A stretch of 64,000 nt of DNA from Argyresthia goedartella (Eukaryota > Arthropoda > Insecta > Lepidoptera > Argyresthiidae), in contig OX463806.1 in the NCBI GenBank assembly GCA_949825045.1, positions 41,254,208 to 41,318,207 on the forward strand, given 5' to 3'. This document shows, in pieces, positions 38,101-44,778 of this stretch. The first letter of the stretch is position 1. Each line of letters opens with the position of its first letter. The notes beneath the pieces were generated by a model, which was given only the letters and a program-made list of their open reading frames with translations, ran no database searches and was not told where the DNA came from. The position numbers and the translations under genes are program-made.

Positions 38101-39502
38101 CTTGCAAGCAAGCATTCCCGTCAACAACTGCCCATAATTTTCGTCACTAGGAAAAGCTAAACGTAATTTGTCTTGCCATTCAGACCACGTAAACAACAAA
38201 CTTGGTAATCCCTGATACCATCTTTGTGCCAGACCCTCAAGTTTGGGCAGAGCGTAATAAATTATCTGCCGCTCTGTCCAATCATAAATACTGGCGCATT
38301 CATTGACTTTAATAATCCACATATCTATGGTTTGGTTCCTTTTTGATGGGTCAAATTCAGGGATCACATTCATTTGTGTGAAACGTTCGGTATTGTTTGT
38401 CGTTTTCATGGTCTGCACAATTTCTTTAAACGCCTGTAATAAATCGTTTGAGTTGCTTGTAGATGATGCGCTAGCTACAGGTTTTTCAGGTACAACAGTC
38501 ACAGGTGAGACATACCGGTTGCGATCTGCTGTCATGCGAGAGATGCTTGGATCGTGATTCTTCGAAGGTGTCTCGCCACGTCGTTGCTCCACTCTTTCAT
38601 AGCGCTGATGTCGGGACTCGCTTGGAGAATTACGGCGCGAACGGCAACGGCGGGAATGCTCTCTTCGTCGTGACTCGCGGCTGCGATGACGACGTCTAGA
38701 ACTGCGACTTCGCAGCGACGAGTCGGAATCGGATCGCGATCTAGGATCATCACGATTCCGTGTACGGGATTCTCTTTCTCTACCCATTTTATCCACTTCT
38801 TTGGGCGTTAAATTAGTCCAGCTCCAAGTTCAGTATCACCGCAACTTGAAGATATCCCACTTCTGATCTTTTAGCTTCCGGATATCGCCAACAAAATCAA
38901 ACCCACACTTTAGCTAACAATAGTTTATTCACTGAATTCCACACAGTACTATGACCTGATTCGTATACACTTCAACACAATTTTAGAGGTTTTGACTCCA
39001 CAAGAACTGACGATCGACTGAGCGCGTTTACGTGATGTGCGTGCTTTTATGCTACAGGCTGGGTGAACGACTGAATGAACAACATCAGTCGTCTAGTTCG
39101 AAATGTCATCACGTAAGCGCGCCAATTGTATAAAATTATCTGTATTTATGCTGTAATTAACTAAAACTTAGGTAAATATTCCTTTTAAAATATACGATTG
39201 CTAACAATATCTATTTTTATTTTATCTATCTATGAATCGCAAAATGTTTTGAAACTCGCAAACGGCTGGACCGATTTGGATGAATTACGTTACGAATAAC
39301 CAATCTTTGAATGCAGGTGCTGATCAGTGACGACTCAGTGCGAAGACATCGCGCGGCGGATTGCAACATTCCAGCGTTTACCCTGGACCAGGTGCGGAAC
39401 CTGGTGAAGCCGACTCTCCGGCACCGCGAATGCCCTATCACCATCACTAGGTTTTTCCGCAATGCTTGTGACTCGTCCTCTGGCTCGTCCTCTGGCTGGT
39501 AG
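14045..39502 (+). CDS. PIN-domain protein, six coding exons, 255 residues
   Basis: Coding exons 14045-14180, 24358-24389, 24481-24634, 28556-28711, 31773-31876 and 39317-39502 join with matching phases (1, 0, 1, 1, 0) and GT-AG borders, total 768 bp including TAG. Residues 87-215 fit a PIN ribonuclease fold: first acid D90 in VVLDTRVLL, second D122 in NLVLHDL, third D178 in ICDQVINACLQL, fourth D199 in VLISDD. All four acids expected for Mg-dependent RNA cleavage are present. Residues 1-56 are basic and polar with no domain seen; the C-terminus is Ser/Gly-rich. The spacing resembles SMG6/SWT1-type eukaryotic PIN domains more than FCF1, but no specific family is claimed. An in-frame stop at 14039-14041 supports the ATG at 14045. 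Introns 1, 3, 4 and 5 are packed with transposons. Function (RNA endonuclease) is inferred from the fold. Confidence 0.72.
14436..15164 (+). pseudogene. LINE ORF1 (gag-like) relic
   Basis: Several plus-strand frames add up to a non-LTR ORF1 C-terminal domain. An N-terminal stretch (LRSQVDLLLAGQDRL) resembles a coiled coil. SVHSLGPKKPAKT leads into VRFYTLGARMEVWDGKTAL, SEFLTKCRHNVFLTARKHFG and CWTSGGKVVLLLSD, and the end is Lys-rich with TAG at 15162. The pattern resembles the FP-C-terminal-like or RRM-like region of CR1/L1-type ORF1 proteins (family assignment is inference). Frame changes show decay. It lies in intron 1 of the PIN gene. Confidence 0.65.
15430..15506 (+). pseudogene. THAP-domain first exon fragment
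   Basis: ATG then MVTCDVKRCKSYPN and GVSYHK, the beginning of a THAP zinc finger (C-x4-C, then the conserved His). It ends in phase 2 at GTAAAT, the same phase and place as the THAP exon in the P-like element at 54070-54149. An 11-bp inverted repeat, GTCGCTACAAA, sits at 15329-15339 and 15615-15625, but no target duplication was found. Most likely a P-element-derived relic; a host THAP gene exon cannot be excluded. Confidence 0.5.
15690..15773. repeat. Triplicated 22-bp repeat and C homopolymer
   Basis: Three copies of TATTCGTAATGTCA-type sequence, about 22 bp apart, are followed by an uninterrupted run of about 17 C. Both are simple sequence, prone to length change and misreading. Confidence 0.7.
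16628..17395 (+). pseudogene. CR1-like LINE endonuclease domain
   Basis: Encodes the N-terminal AP-endonuclease domain of LINE ORF2: VVHVNAQSIN near the start, ILISESFL, and LILGDFNTCL with the catalytic Asp-Asn pair. Near the start a 21-bp unit is duplicated in tandem, giving LPSTNDVLPSTNDVL. The frame ends where a small retroposon entered (17394). The domain resembles CR1-clade insect LINEs. Confidence 0.75.
17402..17511 (-). mobile_element. Short retroposon inserted in the LINE
   Basis: TAATATAT flanks the insert at 17394-17401 and 17512-17519, and an A/T-rich TTTATTTATTT stretch at the left marks a minus-strand tail. LINE coding (LLDLMIVSN before, SHGQLNFPFS-like after) resumes beyond it. 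No coding capacity. Confidence 0.55.
17570..19129 (+). pseudogene. CR1-like LINE reverse transcriptase, 5' part
   Basis: Linker and reverse transcriptase: APWLTDTIKGLMSQRNRAK, FRPISILPILSKVLESIV, FQSGFRPGHSTTTALLKVTDD, LLDFSSAFNCVDFDIL, STGVPQGGILSRLLFS and YADDL. The YADD active site is present but a stop follows two codons later (18886-18888). There are frame changes at about 17951 and 18120. The thumb resumes as GLLVNPDKSQTMIL and breaks at 19129, where the Transib element begins. Confidence 0.8.
19130..22086 (-). mobile_element. Transib transposon with RSS-like ends
   Basis: Inverted repeats of about 37 bp open with CACACTG at both ends and differ at only two positions. A 5-bp target duplication CGTTG lies at 19125-19129 and 22087-22091, and removal restores the LINE reading GGC GTT GTT TTT GAC. 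Five-bp duplications and CAC-starting ends are the marks of Transib, the superfamily from which RAG1 derives. After the heptamer, 24 bp precede ACAAAA at both ends, echoing a 23-type recombination signal. The interior encodes a Transib transposase on the minus strand. Confidence 0.93.
19471..21502 (-). pseudogene. Transib (RAG1-like) transposase, slightly broken
   Basis: Reads leftward from 21502. The N-terminal part includes TAEELATAAEVASRAEGK and the first catalytic Asp in SKWGCDGSSGHSTYKQKF. The second block is VDGKVCNALTDTRSAQ followed by a CYIC zinc-binding motif. The third, carrying the likely catalytic Glu, is CVETRKLYLSLYSWYFMP. An in-frame TGA at 20615-20617 separates the halves; around it another frame reads RLYDGDLIIWQ, a family block, so two compensating one-base shifts are likely. 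A further shift near 19800 moves the C-terminus into another frame that ends at 19471. The copy is nearly complete and young-looking but not intact. Confidence 0.9.
22087..22720 (+). pseudogene. CR1-like LINE reverse transcriptase, 3' part
   Basis: Continues the LINE coding after the Transib: LAQTLLLPLIDYADVCWASANEDLLNKLERLQNLG is the usual C-terminal region (LPLIDYADVCW), then FGLRKYDHVSQYRRELSWLPI and IRLWNALPCAI. Frame changes are present. The same blocks occur in copy 2 at 27018-27480. Confidence 0.75.
22931..23862. other. Intronic gene-free stretch
   Basis: Intron 1 of the PIN gene. An 85-bp piece near 23505-23590 (TTCTGGTTTCGGCGGCATGTT) is a diverged copy of 28285-28375 in intron 3. 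Nothing else is recognisable. Confidence 0.4.
23863..24047. mobile_element. Foldback MITE with TTAGG-type core
   Basis: A 185-bp element with inverted repeats of about 44 bp, starting TGTCACCGGAAAATAATACG at both ends, essentially perfect. TACC flanks both sides as a possible 4-bp target duplication. The loop contains seven or so GGTTA/TTAGG units (23938-23976), the insect telomeric pentamer. The inner arms carry further TTTATAAACTTGCGG and AAATTTATAAACTT copies. Confidence 0.85.
24358..24389 (+). CDS. PIN gene, exon 2 (32-bp microexon)
   Basis: Flanked by TTTTTTACAG and GTATGTTGG. It supplies 11 codons when joined to the phase-1 base of exon 1 and restores phase 0. It is the least certain exon because it is so short, but phase, donor and acceptor all fit. 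Confidence 0.55.
24481..24634 (+). CDS. PIN gene, exon 3
   Basis: Preceded by CCCTCTTCCAG and followed by GTTTGAG, a weaker donor. It encodes residues 57-107, including RCDRWWVVLDTRVLL with the first PIN aspartate. The intron before it is only 91 bp. Confidence 0.7.
24841..24940. repeat. Dispersed 100-bp hairpin repeat, copy 1
   Basis: TTCAACCTAACACGAAGGAT precedes a hairpin AAAGGGGGC-TTCGCTTCGC-TCACCCCCTTT, then CCCTTCACCTAAGCT and TTTTGCCCTGA. Near-identical copies are at 27955-28053, 48416-48515 and 55796-55894. Confidence 0.8.
25458..27795 (+). mobile_element. CR1-like LINE copy 2, 5'-truncated, split by Harbinger
   Basis: Begins inside the reverse transcriptase (RPISILPLLSKVLESIV near 25475), is interrupted at 25535-26288, then continues YQSGFRPGHSAITALLKVTDD, LLDFSSAFNCVDFDIL and VPQGGNLAPLLFS. 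The active site reads YADG instead of YADD, so it is dead. C-terminal LPLIDYAEVCW and RLWNALP follow. The 3' end has AATAAAG and GAAATTAT octamers, typical of CR1-clade tails. It lies in intron 3 of the PIN gene. Confidence 0.8.
25535..26288. mobile_element. PIF/Harbinger relic with two opposed ORF remnants
   Basis: Termini are imperfect inverted repeats GCTCGGATACACGACGAGAC and (read inward) GCTCAGGACACACGACGACA. Inside, the plus strand carries a MADF/Myb-SANT-like piece (25830-25960: KLDVIKTLILYFEALPELW, then VFKSRVKKTAVVESLAEQFN). The minus strand carries a HARBI1-type transposase start (26110-26020: MNRRAAAAIVVICVSIKI then RRRKKRSIWV). Two genes facing each other are the standard Harbinger layout. 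The transposase body is deleted. GTGTC words are strikingly frequent near both ends. The 3-bp target duplication was not resolved. Confidence 0.7.
27848..28095. mobile_element. MITE with 41-bp inverted repeats enclosing a hairpin repeat
   Basis: Left arm AGTATTTAATCGCACATCAA and the right arm (read inward) AATATTTAATTGCAAATCAA, imperfect over about 41 bp. The dispersed hairpin repeat (27955-28053, diverged: AAAAGGGGCTTCGATTCGCT) sits inside. The copy at 55796 is followed by the same right arm, so hairpin and arm belong to one element family. Confidence 0.7.
28556..28711 (+). CDS. PIN gene, exon 4
   Basis: Acceptor GATTTCAG, donor GTGAGC. It encodes residues 108-159, including LLPNLVLHDLYAMTHPG and a strongly basic helix ITGRRIAKYLRVQTRERRK. 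The exon is markedly more GC-rich than the surrounding intron. Confidence 0.72.
28905..29290. repeat. Imperfect triplication, about 110-130 bp unit
   Basis: Three units share TGAACCGATTTTAA, CTAAGAACCATTGCAG, CTACCAACTAC and AAACCGCATTAAAAT in that order (from about 28910, 29010 and 29130). It ends with GGACGGACAGACATACAGAC, a sequence common in lepidopteran non-coding repeats. It lies in intron 4. Confidence 0.65.
29360..29405 (-). mobile_element. LINE 3' tail fragment
   Basis: On the minus strand GAAGAGGCGTATGCCCAGCA encodes EEAYAQQ, the end of RTE-type LINE ORFs, followed by a GATGACGACG-like tail. Only about 45 bp remain. Confidence 0.45.
29479..31393. repeat. Foldback-type inverted repeat cluster, four units
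   Basis: An 840-bp near-palindrome (29479-30320, axis about 29900) is followed by two further units (about 30500-30880 and 30920-31393) in the same orientation as its right arm. Each unit runs from GATACGTGTGTAGATAAAC through AACGTGCGGTTTTTG to TTGTTTAGCTTGTTC. Each contains one to three copies of a roughly 65-70-bp subrepeat, GTCGGCGTTCGAAATTTGAA with TACCAACTTCACAGACAAAC. Internal hairpins such as AAAACTACACATTATG and its complement recur. Long arms with tandem subrepeats resemble Foldback elements. Open frames in it are by-products. It lies in intron 4. Confidence 0.8.
31773..31876 (+). CDS. PIN gene, exon 5
   Basis: Acceptor AATTTACAG, donor GTGAGT. It encodes residues 160-194, a predicted helix (SALEAERIVNNRH) and ICDQVINACLQLAELDF with the third PIN acid. 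Confidence 0.72.
32055..32155 (+). mobile_element. LINE 3' tail fragment
   Basis: GCTGGGTGCGGCTGGCACAG encodes WVRLAQEDW, matching the WxRLAQDR block near the C-terminus of RTE-type LINEs; a GAGGATGATTGA stretch resembles the tail. About 100 bp, decayed. Confidence 0.45.
32280..32440 (-). mobile_element. LINE 3' fragment with GRPSARW block
   Basis: Minus-strand coding KRGGQRSVGRPSARWSDDSE followed by AQDRVEWR, the C-terminal signature of insect LINE reverse transcriptases. It is in intron 5, between the exon-5 donor and the gypsy element. Confidence 0.65.
32926..33263 (-). repeat. 3' LTR of gypsy element
   Basis: 338 bp. On the element strand it begins TGTTAGCAATCG and ends GGAAGCTAAAA. It is base-for-base the same as the other LTR in my reading. 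Confidence 0.93.
33559..34036. repeat. Nine-copy minisatellite in gypsy 3' untranslated region
   Basis: GAATTGAAGCCCCTTCA(T)G recurs nine times at about 44- to 90-bp spacing, each followed by TCTTCAGCTTCA or a close variant. Many copies alternate in pairs linked by TTAAAAACTGTGAT and CACAGCC. Each unit can fold (GAAGC with GCTTC). It lies between the integrase stop and the 3' LTR. Confidence 0.85.
34192..36180 (-). pseudogene. Gypsy RT thumb, RNase H and integrase
   Basis: Same frame. It starts GIRPGKRKVEAVENYPPLTD and RQFVGLASFFRRFI (RT connection). RNase H shows LHTDASKLGIAGIL, YDLETLAVV and VTDCNSL. Integrase has the HHCC zinc finger (HDNLEHFGFDKTYDKIKSNY then CLECAHAK), the core D in IHIDHLGPF, the second D in LISDRGTSFTA and the E in ANGQIERYNR. 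It ends in a strongly acidic tail rich in Asp (about the last 20 residues). The coding region itself has no other break, so the element is close to intact. Confidence 0.9.
36181..36777 (-). pseudogene. Gypsy reverse transcriptase (N-terminal part)
   Basis: In frame with Gag. Blocks: PILLVRKKTGDYRLCIDFR, FTSLDLASGYYQIPM, MPFGLANAPSTYQRTINDIL and the polymerase site FAYMDDVIIPS (YMDD intact). It stops at TAA 36181-36183 after IDYLGF, where a conserved acidic residue is normally found. Coding continues in the same frame beyond the stop. Confidence 0.9.
36778..38796 (-). pseudogene. Gypsy Gag and protease
   Basis: 672 codons. The N-terminus (residues about 1-65) is an Arg/Ser-rich tract. The capsid-like region includes WSEWQDKLRLAFPSDENYG. 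Two zinc knuckles follow, CYNCNEVGHPFYRC and CEGCNKLGHLVTEC, both with C-x2-C-x4-H-x4-C spacing, for RNA binding. A retroviral-type protease region follows with CFIDFGSQCTML, where DSG or DTG would be usual. The frame ends at TAA 36778-36780, directly before reverse transcriptase coding in the same frame, so Gag-Pol was one polyprotein. Listed as pseudogene because of this stop and the one at 36181; stop readthrough is a less likely alternative. Confidence 0.88.
38869..39206 (-). repeat. 5' LTR of gypsy element
   Basis: 338 bp, the promoter-bearing copy for the minus-strand element. The gag start codon lies 73 bp inside it on the element strand (38796). Confidence 0.93.
39317..39502 (+). CDS. 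PIN gene, exon 6 (terminal)
   Basis: Acceptor GAATGCAG. It encodes VLISDDSVRRHRAADCNIPAF, the last strand and acid of the PIN fold, then a C-terminal tail ending SSSGSSSGW and TAG. A CAGGTGCGG inside the exon could be an alternative donor. An ATTAAA at about 39877 is a candidate poly(A) signal. Confidence 0.7.
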   Translation: MLISDDSVRRHRAADCNIPAFTLDQVRNLVKPTLRHRECPITITRFFRNACDSSSGSSSGW

Positions 39503-40800
39503 ATTTTCTTACACATTCACTAAGCCTCGGCGCACGCGGACCACTAAACGTTTCCACAAAACTCCGCCACCGGACGCCACAAGTGGTCGGTGGCCGCTAC
39601 TTTTTTACCCCGTTGCTTGCAGTTTCATGAACGACTTCGCCCGGGTTGACTGAAGCGGAGGGATCGGCAAGAGTAGCGTTTTGTGGCGCCACAAGAAGCG
39701 AGCAGCGGCGATTTGTGACGTGTGGCGGCCGCCGGCGTTGACCGTGTGGCGAGTCCATATAAAATGTATGAAGATTACAGGAAATAGGGCGGGGGGAGGG
39801 TTGGGTGGCGTTCTGTGGTCTGTCTGAGCCGACGCTAAGCTATTGTTAACATTAACTCTTTTTGTTAACATTAAACATTACGGCGGTCAGCGCCGTCTGA
39901 TCCTTTTCAGTATTTGGAACTATACTCTGTTATTTCTTTATTTATTTAACTTTTGACGCTTCCTTATTGCGTACATAATAAGCAATAATTTTCATTGCAT
40001 TTGTCAAAACTGTGTGGGATTTGAGTTGTCAAAGTTAAGCCATTCGCTGAATATACTTTAGCGAAGTTTGCGGTGTCTCAAATGTATATGGAAACAGGTC
40101 GGCGCAGTCTGCCAGATTGAATGAGAACAACGCTTTAGGACCGAAAGCGAAAGCAAGATAGCTTTGATTTCCGCTCAACAGAAATGTCGAAGTTGTCCCG
40201 AGCGAATCTCGTACCACCTGGCACTTTATGACTTGCCGCTAGCGAATATTGACACCGATGCAATGAAAGTCTGCCATTTTTGTATTGTACAATATTTAGA
40301 GGTTCTTTAGGTTTAAAATAAGTATTTGTTATTTTTTAAGATAGTAAGCCTAACCGTACGGGTTTTATTTTGATATATAGAATCTTTTGATGCATTAAGT
40401 TTTCTGACATCTGATTAAAATAACAAAGCTTCATGAAAAAACTGAGTCTAGTTTGCCTAGGCCGTAGACTACAAGATAAAACTTTAGACCAAGTCCAACC
40501 TTCGGATGGTATTGCAAAAGAAAGTACCTACCTATGATGATAAATGATAACAGCTCTCCCAAACGTTGGGGAAACTCTAAATAAGATGTGACAGAATATT
40601 GAAGAGCAAAGAGTCTAACCATCTTACTATGTGTTTCGAAGCTTTGTATTTTTAATCAGCTGTTAGAAAACCTTGATTACCATCTTTTGTGGATAAATGC
40701 TTTGCGTGGTGTTTGCGTGGTATTTTTTTTATAATAATAATATAATAAATATTATTATTATAATTCAGATATCACTGATCCATATGACACTCTAATTTAA
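39503..40800. other. 3' flank of PIN gene, no further gene seen
   Basis: Includes a GC-rich stretch 39530-39790 (GTGGCGCCAC, GCGGCCGC words), TTGTTAACATTAA repeated near 39840-39880, and an ATTAAA candidate poly(A) signal at about 39877. AT-rich beyond 40230. No gene recognised. Confidence 0.4.
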
Positions 40801-40804
40801 ATAC

Positions 40805-40957
40805 TAAAACACACACACAATAACAAAAGAATAAAATTATTGTATTATTGTGTGTGTATTATAAAAATAGATTATTATCTATTTTTATAATATAGGATTT
40901 AAATTATAGGATTCCAGAGTTGCGACTTGTTTATTAACAACTCGTCGCAAGTCGCAA
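40805..40957. repeat. Cluster of three short palindromes
   Basis: ACACACACAATAA pairs with TTATTGTGTGTGT (about 40809-40855). TATTATAAAAATAGAT pairs perfectly with ATCTATTTTTATAATA (40858-40893). TTGCGACTTG pairs with CAAGTCGCAA (about 40919-40957). Possibly the remains of a MITE. Confidence 0.6.
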
Positions 40958-40960
40958 TTT

Positions 40961-41052
40961 ACTTTAACAGACTGGAAAATGTTCAGAGGAAATTCATGCG
41001 GTATCTGTGTTTCCGAACTAAAACGCAACATAAATCAGTTGATTATCCTGTT
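40961..41052 (+). mobile_element. Jockey-type LINE C-terminal fragment
   Basis: Encodes RLENVQRKFMRYLCFRTKTQ, matching the LExVQ+xFxRYL block after the reverse transcriptase of Jockey-type LINEs. It breaks where the Tc1-like element starts. Confidence 0.6.
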
Positions 41053-41053
41053 A

Positions 41054-41516
41054 CAGACCTATCAACTACTACTATACTTGCATTTGTGTGAGTGATCGCC
41101 AAAAGTACAGTTAGTAAAACACATACAAATAAAATCAATGTTTTATTTAAACGAAGTCCATAAAACACAATGTTACCAACTGTCCAATTCTCGACCAATG
41201 ACTGAATCTTATAACTCTTCTACTCCGCTCATTGCATCTTCATCTTCACTCTCGTCTGATGATTCATCAGAGTCAGAGCCTGTGTTAATAATTAATCGTT
41301 CCGTTATATCGTCGATTGTAGGAGCCATTAGCAGCAGCCAGGAGCAGTAGGAGCCATTTCACTAATATTTCAAACACAATCAATCACATAAAATTACACG
41401 TCTATCTGCTACCAGTACCGGAGGTGAAGTGAAGTATGTGAGCGGGCGGCAGGGAAGCGGTGCGTACACACGTACACTCACACAAATGCAAGTATCAGCT
41501 TAAGTTGATAGGTCTG
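41054..41516 (-). mobile_element. Tc1/mariner-like non-autonomous element
   Basis: Inverted repeats of about 45 bp beginning CAGACCTATCAACT, both ends extending to TACTTGCATTTGTGTGAGTG. TA flanks both sides (41052-41053 and 41517-41518), the Tc1/mariner target. On the minus strand 41329-41215 encodes PTIDDITERLIINTGSDSDE and an acidic end, like the C-terminus of some insect Tc1-like transposases. The catalytic body is deleted. Confidence 0.75.
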
Positions 41517-41742
41517 TATACTCGGCGCCACGACTAAAGAGCTTTGTCCTTGAATACGCAGTAGTCACTTTTCACAAGTGTTTGGCGCGGGGAAGTGAGG
41601 AGCGACGGGGGCGGTAGTCAGCGCCGGCACCTGATTCGTTGATCAGTCGCTTCCCGATGCCCGCACCGAAAGCACGTCTCGAAGCTTCTTGAGTACAGTC
41701 GCATACAATATTACCCAACGTTATCTTTCGCCCCGGTCGAAA

Positions 41743-41850
41743 ATGCCGAAAAATAAAGTACTGACTAGGCAAGCTAGAAAAATGGTTTACGATGTGAACT
41801 GTTATATCAAAAAAGAGTCTGATGAAATATTTTTTGTGTTAAAAACTTAA
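41743..41850 (+). pseudogene. Tc1-like transposase N-terminal fragment
   Basis: 35 codons, MPKNKVLTRQARKMVYDVNC and a short extension, then TAA. It resembles the start of insect DDE transposases that open MPK-K-LT-QAR. It stands alone without termini. Possibly related to the element ending at 41516. Confidence 0.5.
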
Positions 41851-42460
41851 TTGTGGTTTAATTGTTACAAATTATTAGTCAGCGGGAAGAAAAGAGTGTG
41901 CAGGACTATTACTACAAGTATCTATATTCACTAGGCCCTAGTGACTAGGGGCATTCTATGCTAGGGGGTTATTTATATATAGGTTTCAACCTTGACGTTA
42001 ACAAATGTTGTCAATAGAGAGTACCTATAGTTTATTTGACACAAAGTCCATTATTTACATCGGCTAATATCCCAATCAACAAAATATCAAACAGAGAAAA
42101 ATAGAAGTGAAGAAAGTCCTGAACACTAATTCCTTCACACTAACCCTAAAAACGCACTTCGGAATTATGCCGCGACTGTACACATGCGCAGTAATCCCCG
42201 CCAGTTTCTCCGAGAGCTCTTTATTCGTGGCGCCGAGTGTACTTATGTAAGAAGCATCATCTTCTTTCATTGGAGGCTCGGGAAATATTTTCTAATGAGG
42301 TTGACTGCCCTGAATTACTTTCTTTGCTACACATCAACGTCCCCACTACATCGTCACGTTATTATGCACCTTTTCATATTCGATACTTATACAAGTTTTT
42401 GTACCGGTTATAAATAGTTTTTTACAAATATACGTTTAATTTTTCACCTGAAAGTGTTGG
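41851..42460. other. Gene-free stretch
   Basis: No gene recognised; AT-rich with ordinary short open frames. Confidence 0.35.
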
Positions 42461-42685
42461 GGGGTAAAAATGTACTCCCAAAAGGGGTATTAGATTTTAC
42501 GGCTATAACAATATTTTACAATAAAACAACTCAATTATATAAATTAGATCTAACCCTCATTTTGTGAAATCAATAGTTTTTGCGTACGAGCGCCGCGCCG
42601 CAGAGTAAAAGTCTGTTTTATGGTAATCTATAGATGTAGCCTTAACACTTCAAAAACATTCCTTGTGGGAGTACATTTTTACCCC
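42461..42685. mobile_element. MITE with 19-bp inverted repeats
   Basis: GGGGTAAAAATGTACTCCC at the left is matched exactly by GGGAGTACATTTTTACCCC at the right. 225 bp, no coding. The flanks give no clear target duplication, so the superfamily is open. Confidence 0.75.
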
Positions 42686-44640
42686 TCCTTTAATTTTTTA
42701 TAAATCCCTAAATCAGATTAATTTGTCGCCGCGTTAAATACATGCCGTTTAAATATACTACCCAAATTATTTTGCTTGATGGCTCTTTGAAGTTCTGGAT
42801 CCCTCGCTGTCTGTGTTCGTGGAGACCTTCAAGATACCCTTTACACAAGTAGTGTATAGTCAAGACAAGTAAGTATTTTAAATAATGTAAACAAGAAAAT
42901 GTATGAGTGACACAAATCAATTTTCAAACTTATTTATAGGATAGTTTTGACTGCGGTATCGGCAGACTCGCGTTTTTAACATTCTTTTAAATACCTGCTA
43001 GTCTTGATTAAACTACAGTGGTTAGCGTCAAGTTTATTTTTTCCCTTCGGAGTTTGTTTCGTAAATCCGTGCTTATTATTCATTCTTAGGAAAAGGAAGT
43101 AAGCTTTCTGCTTTGGTCGGTTTTAGGGTTCTTTACCCGAGAGGTGCCCAACGGGACCCTACTATTACTAAGCCTCGGCTGTCCGTCCGTCTGTCGCCAG
43201 GCTGTATCTCATGAACCGTGATGTTAGATATTTGAAATTTTCACAGATGATGTATGATTTAAAAAAAAATGAATAAAATGCTCGTTTTTGCTCGACATTG
43301 ATAAGGGCAACAGGTAGACGCTTGAAATATTCACAGAATATTTAGTTATATAGTCACTTTAAAAATAAATAATAAAATAAATATTAAAGGGGGCTCCCAT
43401 ACAACAAACGTGATTTTTTTGTTGTTTTTATAGATATTGGTACGGAACCCTTCTTGCGCGAGTCGCACCTGGGCGGTTTTTAATTTTCATGTTGTGTTGT
43501 GACTTAGGAAATAAGAGACGGGGCTTTTTAAAGCATATATCTCTGTCCTTCACTTTCCCACGACACCACACGATACGATACTTATAAAACCACCCCTACT
43601 GATTCAAAACTCCCTTTTGCATGACAGGAGACCAGCCCAACTCCGCTGTCGCCTTATATCCACCTGCAAAACTTCCCAAATTATGGGAAATTCTCGTTTA
43701 AGGTTACCAGGGCTACACGGCTCTGAACGAGTTTATCGAGTGAGATGTGAGATGCATCTGTGTGGAGCTGTAAACACGCGTATTTTGGATGGAACACACA
43801 GAAGGTCTTAGTTTCCGCATACTGTCATGAGTTTCTAAAGTCCTAGTAGATTCGCACACGTACACAGCTTAGCATCGCCGCCTAGAAATTCCCTCGATAA
43901 TAAACAAGGTAAGTTATGTACAGTTGCTTCAAGATTGCAGGTTGTCGAGCAAGTAACTTATCGCTAAAATGGACTGTCAAGTTTTTTTTATTGAGCTTAC
44001 TTCATATGCGATATGCGTGATCATTTGATTGAACTACGAGTAGTTACGAATACCTACATATTGCACTCCCTGTATGATACTCTATTTCTAGCGCGTTGTT
44101 AACGTCCGCAGGAGATACTTATATCCCACAGCCCTGCACGGTCCCCCTGTAGAGCTAAGAGCAACAAATAAACACAAAAAATACAGGCTCTCGACTGAGA
44201 ACCTACCCGAATACAATTTAAAAACACCTGACATCAGCGAAATTAACCTAAGTAAATTAAACCGCCATTAAAATTAAATTAAATTGACCGGTCCATTGTA
44301 CTGGGCTGTAAGACAAAGCCGTACACGACCAGTTTCTTGGAGAATGAAGTCCTGATCAGAAGCATTGACAATCCTTCAGTATGATATTACTTCTTAGTAC
44401 TTACGATAGGGCTTCATTTGCAAGAAAAACTCGTAATTATAAGCCAAGCTGAACTAATGACCTAAATTGCAATTATGCACAAACCTTAATACTTTTGTAC
44501 TCTTATTTCCGTGAGACTGGTGGTAGTTAGAGCTGCTACTCCACTCCATAGTTAGGTTGTCACACTCACTCACGCTGTAAGTACGCTCGCAGTCCCGCCC
44601 GCGAACAGTAGAGTTTATCTACGCATTTCATGACTGCCTC
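42686..44640. other. Gene-free stretch with a common lepidopteran repeat
   Basis: At about 43110-43460 is a repeat of the type GGTTCTTTACCCGAGAGGTG, CTGTCCGTCCGTCTGTCGCC, ATCTCATGAACCGTGATG and GGTACGGAACCCTTCTTGCG, a common moth and butterfly dispersed repeat. Related GTCTGTCCATCTGTCCGTC words occur near 2090. No gene is seen. Confidence 0.45.
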
Positions 44641-44643
44641 AAG

Positions 44644-44748
44644 ATGATATTCGAATTCGATGACGTCATGAAATTGCTGGAGTGCCCACCGAAACCCTGC
44701 ACGTGTCCACCGGGTGGTGCTAAACGAACTGGAAACCTAGGCAAATAG
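44644..44748 (+). CDS. Small Cys/Pro-rich ORF before the LINE
   Basis: 34 codons, starting MIFEFDDVMKLLECPPKPC and containing TCPPGGAKRTGN, ending 30 bp before the LINE ORF2 start. Three cysteines lie in a Pro-rich context. It could be the end of a decayed ORF1 or chance. No ribosomal or splice evidence. Confidence 0.25.
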   Translation: MIFEFDDVMKLLECPPKPCTCPPGGAKRTGNLGK

Positions 44749-44778
44749 GCTACACTAAGAAGATATCATAACCTTAAA

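Larger units (their letters stand above)
32926..39206 (-). mobile_element. Ty3/gypsy LTR retrotransposon, full length
   Basis: Two 338-bp LTRs (32926-33263 and 38869-39206) bound a 6281-bp element, with a 4-bp target duplication ATAT at 32922-32925 and 39207-39210. The LTRs appear identical, implying a very recent insertion. On the element strand each LTR runs TGTTAGC...GCTAAAA. Gag, protease, reverse transcriptase, RNase H and integrase are in order in one frame, interrupted by two stops. No envelope gene is present. The sequence before the 3' LTR (GGTCAGGAAAGG) is a weak polypurine tract; no convincing tRNA primer site was identified. It lies antisense in intron 5 of the PIN gene. Confidence 0.95.
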
